Shown here in pieces: positions 10,864 through 22,212 of a stretch of 64,000 nucleotides of DNA. The notes beneath the pieces are model-generated. The model was not told the DNA's origin, ran no database searches, and saw only the letters and a list, made by a program, of their open reading frames with translations. The stretch is from Rhododendron vialii. Taxonomy: Eukaryota; Streptophyta; Magnoliopsida; Ericales; Ericaceae. The translations under genes and the position numbers were made by a program. The stretch's first letter is position 1, and each line of letters starts with the position of its first letter. The stretch covers positions 45,894,501 to 45,958,500 of the forward strand of contig NC_080557.1 in the NCBI RefSeq assembly GCF_030253575.1. Direction: 5' to 3'.

Positions 10864-11325
10864 ATGAGTACGACAGCGACGATGAGCAATCAGGACCGTC
10901 GATTTCTGAATCATGCGCTCGTGGGCCCCTCAGTTAAGCGCAAGGAGAGAGACGGTTTCGACGATCCGAAACCGAAGCAAGCGCGGCTTGGCATTCCCGG
11001 ACCCGGCTCGCCGGCGCCGGCTCCCGAGCCGGCTTCGAGGAATCAGCTCCTGGCGGGGTATCTAGCTCACGAGTTCCTCACGAAGGGCACTCTGTTCGGC
11101 CAGCCGTGGGACCCGGCTCGAGCCGAGGCTGTGCCCGTGTCAGCCGATTCGAGGAGGCTGAAGCTGTCAGGGCAGAAATTCAAAGCCGAGATGAGTTCGA
11201 GAGCCGAGCCGCAGGTGGAGAGGAATCAAAGGTACGTCGAAGTAGCGGATCTACTCAAGACTGACGGGGCCCACTTTCCAGGTATCGTCAACCCTACCCA
11301 ACTCGCGCGTTCCCTGCAGCTGTGA
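10864..11325 (+). CDS. Conserved-looking plant protein of unknown function
   Basis: An intronless reading frame of 153 residues with clearly higher GC than its surroundings, which argues for real coding. I do not recognise a named domain. The N-terminal third is basic and polar and includes a KRKERDGFDDPKPKQAR stretch. It is followed by a Pro/Ala-rich linker (about residues 45-60) and a more ordered block, NQLLAGYLAHEFLTKGTLFG, at about residues 62-81. The C-terminus (RYVEVADLLKTDGAHFPGIV...) looks like another conserved block. There is no signal peptide or membrane segment. The ATG at 10864 is the first in the frame. A second, at 10882, would give MSNQDRRF and is also plausible. The TATA box at 10332 and CT leader fit transcription in this direction. 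A GT at 11282 inside the last block could be a splice donor, so the C-terminus is less certain. Confidence 0.72.
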   Translation: MSTTATMSNQDRRFLNHALVGPSVKRKERDGFDDPKPKQARLGIPGPGSPAPAPEPASRNQLLAGYLAHEFLTKGTLFGQPWDPARAEAVPVSADSRRLKLSGQKFKAEMSSRAEPQVERNQRYVEVADLLKTDGAHFPGIVNPTQLARSLQL

Positions 11326-11670
11326 CGCGGGCTTTGCCGGGTACGCTCGCACACGTGGAATATCTTCATTGGTCCGTTCTTCCTCCACTAAACGAAACCA
11401 GTTATCCATTTCTTTCTCTTCTCTCTCTCTCTCTAAAATGCAGGGCCCTTTTGTAGTTTTGTTATGTACTGTATATGTGATGTAATTGCATGTAAGCTAG
11501 CATGCGAGTATGTGAAAAACATGATACGAATTCCAGGTGAAGTAGAATTAGGAAGAATGGATGGTTAAATTTCATGATTCGTGAATTTGATAAATCAAAA
11601 AGTGCACTACAAGATCCCCATGTCTGCTTAGGTCTTATTTCACTAAGAAAAATAAGTACGCACTATGTTG
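11326..11670. other. 3' flank of the unknown gene
   Basis: Probable 3' untranslated region and AT-rich intergenic DNA. No exon is seen. Confidence 0.4.
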
Positions 11671-11784
11671 TTTTTGTTGTTCCTAAACTTTCTTTAATTA
11701 AGCACGATTGAACTTTGATCTCTTTGATGTTTTTGTTGTTCCTAAACTTTCTTTAATTAAGCATGATTGAACTTTGATCTCTTG
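11671..11784. repeat. Tandem duplication, 59 bp period
   Basis: Two copies beginning TTTTTGTTGTTCCTAAACTT, at 11671 and 11730, differ by very few bases. This is a recent local duplication. Confidence 0.9.
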
Positions 11785-12222
11785 GAATCCGTTTGATCAA
11801 CAAGAAAAATATAATAGAAAATGATAGTAAGTGAAGTTAAAGAAAAGAAAAAGAAAATATAATATAATATTTTTTTTCTCACATCCGATTAGGATGAAGT
11901 TTTACAAGAAAATAATCGAAAAAATAAAATATCATTGTTTAAAAATGAGGAAAGTTACCCAAAATTAGAAGAGAAAAGTTGGAGGAAAGAGGGTAAAGAG
12001 AAAAGTTAGAGTAATTATTATTGATTTTCTTGATAAAATAAAATTTTTCTGCACATTTTGTGAGAGAAAGTGAGGTAAGCTCTCAAGTTTTAAAGGGTTG
12101 TACGGGAAAATTCACCTTCTACAATTTTTAGGATATTTTTGCTAAGTGAACAGAAAAAAGTATATATTTTTTCCTATTTCTTGCATTTTTACTATTATAT
12201 CGCTAGTCAAACAGACCCTTGG
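11784..12222. mobile_element. MITE with GTTTGA-type inverted ends
   Basis: Left end GGAATCCGTTTGATCAACAA; right end TAGTCAAACAGACCCTTGG, inverted and imperfect. The inside is A/T-rich with poly-purine runs and no coding content. Confidence 0.5.
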
Positions 12223-12648
12223 TGAACCATCAAGGATGGAGACATAGAGTCATGGAGCAGGCCCAATATTTTCTTATTTATTCCATTGATTTATTTGCTT
12301 TTAGTTTTGACATTAACCGGTTTCAACCGCGGGCGTTTCATTTATGAATTATGTGAAGAATTAATGGCGTAATCGAATGGGCGATCAATGGGTGAGTGAT
12401 AAGATGATTCTATATATTTAGAGAGATGCATTTAAATGTATTGACAATAAAACTATTATAATGAAAAGTTTTTGGTTTCACAATATGAAAACTCGTCGGG
12501 GTATTTTTAACTAATGTAACTTTTATTTCATAAGTAGTTTTGTTACTTATGTAACTTTTGTTCGTGACTATCTGTTTTGTTGGTATTTTTAATGGAAAGG
12601 TCATTAATTCTATTATTGGTAGATGAATATGTTACTACTTTTTTACTA

Positions 12649-12910
12649 TTCCCTCTGTTCCTAAATGTTTGGCATTTTCATGTTTTTTATTGTCCCATAT
12701 AATTTGTTCATTTTGAAAATTCAAAAGCAAAATATAGTAAACTTCCCATGTTACCTTTTTCTTTTGGACACAAAATTTTAATTTCAAATTTTTAAGTACT
12801 ATTCAAAGTACACTAAAAAGATAAGATGAGACACTTGATTTTGCACAATGCAATAATAATTTTTTTTTAAAAGTGAGAACTTCCAAAAGTGCCAAAAGGG
12901 ACGGAGGGAG
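12649..12910. mobile_element. Stowaway-like MITE
   Basis: Ends resemble the Stowaway consensus (CTCCCTCCGTCCC): left TTCCCTCTGTTCCTAAATG, right AAAAGGGACGGAGGGAG, flanked by TA dinucleotides. About 260 bp, no coding content. Confidence 0.8.
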
Positions 12911-13565
12911 TAGTATTTTCAGTGAAGAAAAGTACATATATATGGTAGTATCATTTGTTACGATTTTTTCTTTCTTGAATTTGTGCTTTCGTTGTGCTCC
13001 ACTATTCGTTATTTCTGGCTATGCCCTTGTACTTTGGTTTCAAGAATTCCAAAATGTTTTTCATTTTTGTGTGCTATTTCCTTCAACTGACTATCGTTGT
13101 GGGCCTGTGGCATTAATTTTGAAGGAAAAAAAAGATCTTTGAGTTATGTTTTTGTTTTGAGAGCGATAGGCTTCAAACTCAGACACGTCATTCCTTATTA
13201 GCTTAGCTTCTACACATAGTCTTCTATATCAGAATGATGAGGTGGTGGGAAATTATTTGAAATCGAAATTAATCATGATGTGTGTTTTCTTTTCGAAAAT
13301 GATGATAGTCTTCAAACTCAGCTCCGCCAGATCGTTGATCCCTATGTTATATGCATTATTATTATTTTTTTAACGCAGATTGTCTTCACGTTAGCTTGCA
13401 CGCTGGATTAAATCTCTATGGCCCCCACCAACGTTTGCTAACCCTAAGATTTTTACGCATGGATGTTTCCAAGAGTTTTTTTTTGCAGTGCAGAGGAGTC
13501 GAACCTAAAATTTTAGGGTGCTAAGCCCCTCTGTCCTGCACAATCACCAACTACATTATCCCTTA
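12911..13565. other. Intergenic, no gene recognised
   Basis: AT-rich sequence. The 89-codon open frame at 12873-13142 overlaps the MITE end and has no recognisable family. Confidence 0.4.
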
Positions 13566-14026
13566 GGGTTCGTTTGGATGCGGGATAAGGATTGAATGTA
13601 TTATTTATGAAGAGGGATAAAATAGTAAAGGGTATTGATTAATAAGGGATGATCCACGTTGATGTGATGTTTATAAAGGATATATTAAATAGTACAATAG
13701 TTGATTTGGATGAGATATTAAAAATGGGGAGATAGAATAGTGCTTTGTTTGGATGAAAAATAAAATGAGGAAATAATATTATTTTATAGTTGAAATGGAG
13801 GGGGAGAGAGTATTATTTCGGCCTTATTCAGGGGTATTAACTAATAACGCCGCAAAACCCATCCATAAATAATTCTCCATAGGGGGTATTGACCGGTGTT
13901 ATAGAAGAGGGGGATAAACGAAGAAGCCCAGATTTTTTGGTTCCCAAACCAAGGGATAAGGAGGGCCCATAGTATTATAGAGGGGATAAGTTATATCCCT
14001 TCACAACACTGCTTCCAAACGAGCCG
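13566..14026. mobile_element. Tourist-like (PIF/Harbinger) MITE
   Basis: Inverted ends GGGTTCGTTTGGATGC and GCTTCCAAACGAGCCG pair over 16 bases with few mismatches. They are flanked by TTA on both sides (13563-13565 and 14027-14029), the expected three-base target duplication. The inside is rich in GGGATAA words and has no coding content. Confidence 0.8.
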
Positions 14027-14029
14027 TTA

Positions 14030-15610
14030 GGGTTTTATGTTCTTTTGTTACAACACTTCTCTTTTTTCCTACATAAAAAGAGCTAGGGGTTAAACAAAGA
14101 TGGCTCTCAACCAGTCATTGCTAATTCAAAAGTGTTACGGACAAGAAGTTCATATAGTATATATCTGGATAAAGATATTTTGAAATCGTCCGATATGTAT
14201 GGACTTATCACATTTTTTCTTATTAAATATACGTACATCGAACTATTCCAGACGCATTTATGTCCGAATCTATGAGCATACGTCTTTCCGCATTGTTAAG
14301 CACCAATAGTCAACTTGTCATAAACCGCTTTTAATTTCCTACAATGACTAATCCTACGTGGCATATGTTGATGATGCATGTGAAGGTGGTAGTAACATTA
14401 CTACTACGAGTCTAATTCATCACATGTTGGGATTGAATAAAAACAGATTCCCGTTACTGTTGGGAGATTTAGAGCCACTGAAAAATTAACCCTAAAATGG
14501 ATACTGGATGGATGTAGTTTTGTATGTGGATCTAAAGGATATAGCACCCGTGTTTGTAAGATCTCCACTATCTCATGAGTTGTCACGACCCTATAGGTGT
14601 GAATCGGTTAAGAAATCAAGCGGGCGAATGAATTCATAAGGCATATTTATTTGAGCAATTCAATTGGTATAATTGCGGAGCCAGGATTTTTGATAAATGG
14701 GGTCGAAAATTTGAACTATGTGTAATTCGTAAATGAAACTCTTGATTTGTTTTGAGGAACGAACAAACTACCGTTACGTTTGTGGTAGACAATGGGGTTG
14801 GTTGCCCACCCTTGTCTATATGTCCTCCGTCACTAGAATCACACAACGTGGTTTGAATTCATGCACAAATAAGGTTCTTCATGAATTCAACGAGTCGGTA
14901 TGATGTTTAACGAAAAAAAGTCTTGGTGGGTGCATAGCAAAATATTTAATGTCATCATAAGCAGTACTATAAATTACTCCGTATATCAATTGTACTGTTT
15001 TTCGTTTTAATATAACTATATTGCTCGTAAATTTTTTTTTTAGTAAAGACCTTAGTGAACTTTCAAAACGGATTAAGCTATGATGCTCCTACAATTATAG
15101 TTTCGAAAATACTCTGGAATCGCTTTGATTACATCGAATAATGTAACGAAAATACCCAAAGAGACCCTCGTAGCGTGCTGAAATCATCCGTTAAGTTGCT
15201 CGAAATATCATCCAAGTTTTTTTAGCAAAAGACCATCCAAGTTACTACTATATTAATACGAAAAACAAAGTACATCAAAATAACAAAGCAAAATACAAAA
15301 AAACAAAAAAACAAGAAAAGCTTGCTCAGTCGCTGATATCGGATCCCAATACTTCGTTCATAGAGGTGGGTGGATGGAAGATTGCCACCGAATCATACTA
15401 TCGTCAGAGGATCGCTGCTGGATCTACCTTCAAATGCCTTCATCGTCACCATTGAAGATCTCAGGAAATCATCGTCCGAGCCAAACCTACTAGGGTCTCC
15501 GTGCAAGAACTAATACCTAGACCTAATTTCAAAAATGATGGGGAGAGTGGGGGAGGAGAGGAGAAAGTTCGGATCAATGGAGGGCTAAGAGGGGAGGAGG
15601 AAGTTACTTA
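14030..15610. other. Intergenic, no gene recognised
   Basis: No supported exon. A GCGGAGCCAGGATTTTTGAT word at about 14675 is typical of plant hAT-type MITE ends, but a clear partner end is not found. Confidence 0.4.
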
Positions 15611-15750
15611 TGGGCGCGAATAATTACTCCTGACCGCAAAGAATTGTTTTTGGCCGTGAAGAATTACTTTTGGTCGCAAAAAATTACTTATGGCCACAAA
15701 AAATTATTTCTGACCGCGAAGAATTACTCATGACCGCCAAAAATTACTCC
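15611..15750. repeat. Minisatellite, seven units of exactly 20 bp
   Basis: Seven head-to-tail units with consensus TGACCGCAAAGAATTACTYN, each exactly 20 bases. They begin at 15611, 15631, 15651, 15671, 15691, 15711 and 15731. Units differ from each other at several positions, but no indel has accumulated. The period is not a multiple of three and no frame is open, so it is not coding. Confidence 0.93.
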
Positions 15751-16007
15751 CCTCAAAAGGACATGATACTTTTGCTGCATCTAAAATAATTTGGGAACAA
15801 CGGAGTATTTTTAACAAGTGAAGGGTTATTTCTGGAAAGCAGTTAGAATATAGAGCTCAAAAGGTAATTAAAAAAAAAGGAAGTAACGAGGTAGGGCCTG
15901 CTTTTCCGTTCCCGCCACGGTCGACCATGTCGCCGGCTGTCTCTCTGTGGGTTTGATCCAACCATTCTCGAGCCTGTCACCTTGATCTTTACCGAAGGAT
16001 CAGAAGA

Positions 16008-19000
16008 ATGGTGAGAGGATCGCTTGACAAACTCGTCTCTCGCTCTCTGTCCGTCGCCGGTAAATGGCAGCAGCAGCAGCTCCGCCGTCTCAACATCCAC
16101 GAGTATCAGGTTCCTCTTCTATTGTCATCCTTCGTAATGTTTATTTTACACAGCCGTAGATACCTGCAATCTAGAGAACTTACTTCGACTTCGATTCGAG
16201 AACTGGTCCTCCTTTTGTTTGCCAAAAATAAGTACAGAAAGAAAGAAAGAAAGACCTAATTATACGCTCTCCAATGTTTTTCTTTCCATTTAGCCAAAGC
16301 CTAACCACATAAATCACAGCTTGATTGATTTGTTTGGATTCTGATGGGGTTGTAGATAGGGAAACCTGGTGAAATTTAGCAGCTGGAGTGATGTTGTGTG
16401 AATTTTCAGGGAGCCGAGTTGATGAGCAAGTATGGAGTAAATGTTCCGAAAGGCGTAGCGGTTTCTTCAGTCCCAGAAGTTAGAAAGGCAATTCAGGATG
16501 TGTTTCCCAATGAAAGCGAGGTAATTGTTACGCTGTAGGATGCCTGTGTCTCAATTTTTATTTCTTTTGGCTTTACGGAGGTATGAAAGGCCAATTCAAT
16601 CTGGCAATGTAGCACTACTATGCCGAGTTGAATGCAGATTTTTAATTTGCGGTGTCGGGAACTATAGAAGTTCTGAGACTATATAGTTGAAACTTAGTAA
16701 TTCAGATCATCTGTCTCCTGTGGTGCGAATCCTCCCCCCCCCCTGATGACATGGAAAAATCCATGAACCAGTAGCAGTATGAGAAGGGGTACCGATCGAG
16801 GCAGAGGATCTTCATTTGGAAAGTAGACGGCGTGCTTTGTTGGAACAGATTTGGGAAGTGATTCACTAAATTAATGCAAGCGGGGCAGGGAATCTGTTGA
16901 TGGTATAGATGAACCTACTTAAGTGCAAGGGTAAAGTTTCATTTCTTTGGTATTGTCGTTTTGTCAGTTGAGAATGTAGAATCACATAGCCCTTCAGCCT
17001 TCTGTTTTGACTTCTTTAGAACTGAAGTATGCTGGTGGCAACCGTATAGGTGCCTTTTAGTAGAAATATATGACTAATCAGGAAGAAAAAATAATGCAGA
17101 CGCTGCTCATACGACTGTTTTGAGTGCAAGATTATTTTGTGCTTTTCTTTTCCTTTCCCGGTTATCAATCAAGCTAAGAAACATGAATAAGCAATGTTCG
17201 CTTTGGTTCTTATCCAGTTGGTAGTTAAAAGTCAGATCCTTGCTGGTGGTCGAGGCTTGGGAACATTCAAAAGTGGTCTTAAGGGTGGTGTCCACATTGT
17301 TAAAGCTGATCAGGTTGAAGAGATAGCTGGTATGGAAGTTTTCTTTCGTCTCTTTCCTTTGCCGCTATTGAAAATTGTTAATTTACTTAAGGTGCAATAA
17401 TTCTTTCCCCATCACCTCTGCACATTGTTGGATATATAATGCGTTCGATTATTCAAAGGATTTTTCTCAAAAGAGAGTTTGGTTAAGCTTTTGTAATGCG
17501 ACTAACTGCGCTCTATACTTGTACGTTTACTTTTTAAATCGATATATTTCCCAAGTTTAGTCGCTTGTTATTGTTTGCAGGGAAGATGCTTGGACAGATA
17601 CTTGTAACTAAACAAACTGGGCCTCAGGGCAAAGTTGTCAGCAAGGTTAAGTTTCTTATGTATGCAAGGGCAGAGCTATTTAGATACAGATGGGGTCAAT
17701 TGAGCCCAGTGACTCCAACATCTCACCCGAAAATTATAGAACTTTTACATCTGTTTTACAATTTTGACCACATTAGAACACCTAATTTGCCTAAAGCCCT
17801 ATGGCCCCTCACTTGAGCATTATGTGATTTTAGGTTTTTAACCCCACTATCCAAGATTCTGGCTCGGCCTTATGTTGACAGTAGACTCATGTGGTAGGTG
17901 ACGAAGTTTCTGTAAGATTGATCTTCTTGGACTTGCATTATGACTTGTGCATATGAATCGGTAATATGTCAGTATAGTTGTTTGGGTTGGCAATTGGCGG
18001 AAACAGCACGTGTTTCACACTTTCACTTTCACCAACCGTATTCTGCTCCTTCTGGCATACCCTCAGCTATCCCCATGCCCGATGCCTGTCGTAAATTAAC
18101 TCTTTGTCCCCATGTTAGCTAGGCTGCCAGTTAAAAACATTGTCTCACAAATTATGGTTCTACTAGAGGGTAGGACAAGAGCATTGTCTGGCATCATGAA
18201 CAACTTTTAATGGTAAGACCTACTTGAATTTGTAATTTGAAGTAGACAGATAAAGAGTAGCTGCAACACAATTTGAATGTGTTACGAGAAAAGAAATCAA
18301 ACTGGATTGTCTGTTAAATTCTCTATTACTTGCTGTCCCTCAATACCAATTTACATGTTTTATGTTTGGAGATATCTGGACAGTAGTTCCTTAACACTTC
18401 TATTTTCTCCTACACAGGTTTACTTGTGCCAAAAGCTGTCCTTGGTCAATGAGATGTACTTTGCTATCACTCTAGATTGTAAAACGGCTGGTCCTGTATG
18501 CCCCCAAACTTTCTTTGGTTTTTGAGTTTAACATAGTGAAGGGTTACTTATTATTCCGTAAGAGGCCTATGTTCTCTATTTAGGGTTATGTTGGGGAAAG
18601 ACCAGCTTGTTTCCTGTCTGCTCTCTCTCTCTCTTTCTCTTTGATATTTGATTTTCTTACATCTGAAGGAAAACTCCGTGCCTCTCGTTACAACAAAACA
18701 ATTGGAACATGACTACTTTGTGTGACTTTACTATGCATTTGCTGTTTAGAAGAGTCAAGGATGAATGCTAGGGCTGGCAGTGTATCATATATAAGCATGC
18801 CACCCTGTCAGGGAAGTTAGAAAAGGTTAACTCGATTTGGTATAGAAAGAGATATTGATCGATTGATTTCTAGTTATATGACATTTTGTATGGTTCTGGC
18901 TTTCATCATAGCGCTTCTTTACCTCTTCAAATTATGTTCTAATGACATTGAAATGTATCTAGTTGTTAGCTATCAAGTTCAGATTTCAGTGGTCCTGTTG

Positions 19001-21586
19001 TTGATAAAAATTGAATGGAGTGTAAGAAGTTGTGATTTTCTTCCATTCTCCTATGAATTAGCATGGATTGGTAATTGTTCTGTAAAAATTCTTTTCCATC
19101 TGTGATAAAGTCAGAAAGAATACTTACCCAAAATAAATAAATAAATAAATAAATCAGAAAGAATATCTACTTCCTGCCTTTATATTTTACTTGGTCCTTT
19201 CCGAATGCTAGTTCATGAAGTAGTACAACATCAATTTTGATGGAATCCTTTTTGATTTAGTTTTCTTTATTTGGTTTTGCACATTTTCTATTGCCTTGAA
19301 ACAGATGTTCTCAAGTGTAAGGTGCTTTTGCATTATTCTGTTGTTCAGCTCATTATTGCTTGTCGGAAGGGAGGAACCAGCATCGAAGACCTCGCAGAGA
19401 AATTCCCTGACATGATTATAAAGGTTCTGGCATGCTTTACATAGACCATAAGTAGTTTCCTTGCAACATTGTATTTCCTTGCATAAATGGTTGTCTGGTT
19501 GTCTGCCCAGGTCCCTATTGATGTTTTCAAGGAGATTACAGATGAAGATGCTGCCAAGGTTGTAGATGGATTGGCTCCCAAGGAAGCTGACAGGAGTGCT
19601 TCGATGGAACAAGTGAAGAAGTTGTACAAACTTTTCTGTGAAACTGACTGCACTCTTCTGGAAGTAAGCATTAGCTGCTTTTTGTCGTGAGTCATGACCC
19701 CTGCTCAGGGTTAATAATTGATGACTGTCTTGTGTTTCTGAAAAGTTTTTGTCCCATATTTTAGCTGAGCATTTTGCATATGGACAGATCAATCCAATTG
19801 CAGAAACTTCTGATAACCAGTTGGTAGCTGCTGATGCAAAGCTGAACTTTGATGACAATGCTGCTTACCGTCAGAAGGAGATATTTTCTCTTCGTGATCC
19901 GACACAGGAGGATCCTCGTGAGGTTTGACGATAACATTTTTTTCCTGAGATATGTGAAAATGGTTGCACTGATACTCTGGTTTAAAGTCTCCGGTTACCT
20001 TCCCTAAGACAAAATTTGGACAGATAACACCAGCCGTTAGCTTGAATGTCACCTCCTGCCATCGTCAAAGGGAGTGCAGGGTTTATGTCTTGGGTTGGGA
20101 TGTGGTTGAGCGCTTGTCTTTTCAAAGATGCGGAAAGTATATCGGAAGAGTATAAGGTCATAGTTTTTTGGAAGTCATATTCATATAAGAGGAGCAAAGC
20201 CTATGGAAAAGAAGAAAATAAAAACTTTGCAACTAAACTTAGGATTCATTTTTTTTTCTTGGGTAATCCAAAATTTTCTTAGAAAGACCAGACGAAGAGA
20301 GCGACTAAGGGAGCACAAGGGAAAACACTCGAAACCAGACACTAAACTGATACAGACTCAGAACCACACATTCTAGGAGTTAGATGTCAAGAGTGACGAA
20401 GGGCTAGATTAAGGGGGGTAGGCTCAACAGAGGAGAATTGAGATCCCCTAATTTGGAGATCAAACTTTATCTGCTGAAGGATTGAGGATAAAGGCAATTA
20501 ACATACGATTGGTTATATTTCTTCAGCTATGTCAAATTTGCTGATTGTCTTCAACTTCTGATAGGTTGCTGCTGCACAAGCAGATCTGAATTACATCGGG
20601 TTGGATGGGGAAATTGGTTGCATGGTGAACTGAGCTGGATTGGCAATGGCTACAATGGATATAATTAAGTTGCGTGGTGGAACTCCAGCCAATTTTCTTG
20701 ATGTTGGCGGGAATGCGTCTGAAGGCCAGGTAATTCGTGTAGGGTGCTTGCCTATCTTGCTAACAGAAATTCATCTGCCAATTATCCACACTGCAATCAT
20801 GTGATGCAGGTTGTGGAGGCGTTCAAAATTTTGACTTCTGATGACAAGGTGAAAGCAATTTTGGTGAATATATTTGAAGGAATAATGAAATGTGATGTAA
20901 TAGCGAGTGGAATTGTCAATGCTGCTAAACATGTGAGTTTTGCATCAGATTTATAATGATGGAGATTGCAATATCTTTTTGACTGCTTCCCTGTTAGTTT
21001 TTGGCTTTGGGTCTTTATATCAATATATCCTGATTTTCATTTTTCAATTTTCATCCTAGTTCAGTTAGAAAATATTCCTTAGGCTGTATTTGTATCAAGT
21101 ATTTTGGTAAAAGAAGAGAAAGGAAATAGAAAAGTTAAATGATCTAACAGCTCTCAACTGTCTATTTCCTTTTCCACCCAATGCTCGGATATTACGTAGT
21201 ATTTCATTTTCATTCGAGTCTTTACTTATGCTTAGAGCAGTTCGATCTCTGACCTATATGCTAGTTGTCGCACAAGCGCTGACTTCTCTATGCATTTGTA
21301 TTCAATGAAGGTTCAATTGAAAGTACCAGTAGTTGTTCGTCTTGAAGGCACCAATGTTGACCAAGGGAAGAGCATTCTGAAGGTAAATTTCGAAACTGTA
21401 TCTCCAGTCAAATCTTATAGGCAGAATGTTCACTACGTCTTCCAAAGTTGTCTAATGAAAAAGGAAATCCATCGATGATTGCTGTTTTGATCTCAAATCT
21501 GGTTACAGGAAAGTGGCATGACCTTAATTACAGCAGAAGATCTAGATGATGCCGCTGAGAAAGCAGTCAAAGCGGCGTACAATTGA
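16008..21586 (+). CDS. Succinate-CoA ligase beta subunit, mitochondrial (frame interrupted by one TGA)
   Basis: TCA-cycle enzyme subunit that, with the alpha subunit, converts succinyl-CoA to succinate while making ATP. Twelve exons: 16008-16109, 16410-16520, 17218-17329, 17581-17645, 18418-18495, 19349-19423, 19511-19663, 19788-19922, 20565-20729, 20810-20932, 21311-21382 and 21509-21586. All borders are GT-AG and in phase. The total is 422 codons plus stop, the usual plant length. The first about 28 residues are Arg/Ser/Gln-rich, as in a mitochondrial transit peptide. They are followed by [17 protein letters not shown] (ATP-grasp start), [40 protein letters not shown] and [20 protein letters not shown]. 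The C-terminal ligase domain has [14 protein letters not shown]. Oddities: TGA at 20631-20633 (codon 300) replaces the Gly of the GCMVNGAGLAMA motif. Codon 355 (20876-20878) is Glu in NIFEGI, where the family has NIFGGI. Codon 151 (18478-18480) is Cys where Arg is usual. Either a young pseudogene, a broken allele, or sequence error. Identity of the family is certain; whether it is functional is not. Confidence 0.9.
17667..17872. mobile_element. hAT-like MITE in intron 4
   Basis: Inverted ends TATGCAAGGGCAGAGC and GGCTCGGCCTTATG inside the intron between 17645 and 18418. About 200 bp, no coding content. Ends are imperfect. Confidence 0.45.
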
Positions 21587-22212
21587 GGAAGTCAAATGAT
21601 CTTTTCATATAATTTTTTTTCCCTTTACCTTGATTCATTGTGTCAAGTCCTCTGCAAATTCTGTGGTATTTTGTTGAACAAAATTTTGAATTGGTATGAT
21701 GAAAATAGTGATGGAGGTTATTTTGGTGTCAATCCTCCATAAGGCAAGCTGGTGGTCAACTGCACCTCGGGTTCTTCGTGTTACTCATTTTTCTGATGTT
21801 TGGTGATCTCGTTAGCCAACTAGAGAAGTTTGATTTCCCGTTGTTTCAGTCTTTCAGACATTGAAACAGAAGACAGAATCGTGAAGCCGTGATCAAAAGG
21901 AAAGCAACTTCGGTGATTGTGGTTGGTCTGATGATGCCCAAGAAAGTAGCAGAATGGACTTGTAAACCAGAAGGGGGGAAAGAAAGGGCTTCCTTATATT
22001 ATTCATTGCACTTAAGTTCTTATTACAGAATTTGTACAGGAAATGCAAAATTTTGAGTCATCCAAAAAGAACTTACCATTCATCAAGGACTCTGCAATCC
22101 CCTTTGAGATGCAATAAGCAGTGGGTTTCCATGGGATTGCACAATAGTATTCCAAGAAAATTAATGGCTAAGCGAGTCTGTTCTCTATCTACAACACATA
22201 TGTACCAATTCT
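21587..22212. other. Convergent 3' ends
   Basis: Space between the stops of the succinate-CoA ligase gene (plus) and the RIC gene (minus). It should hold both 3' untranslated regions. No other gene is seen. Confidence 0.5.

Noticed and set aside
14668-14840. Possible hAT MITE starting GCGGAGCCAGGATTTT
   Set aside because: Only one end is recognisable; the opposite end does not pair well.
15611-15750. CRISPR-like array
   Set aside because: The 20 bp units are adjacent without spacers, and the window is plant nuclear DNA.
19208-19858. 216-codon open frame on the minus strand
   Set aside because: Antisense shadow of exons 6 to 8 of the succinate-CoA ligase gene.
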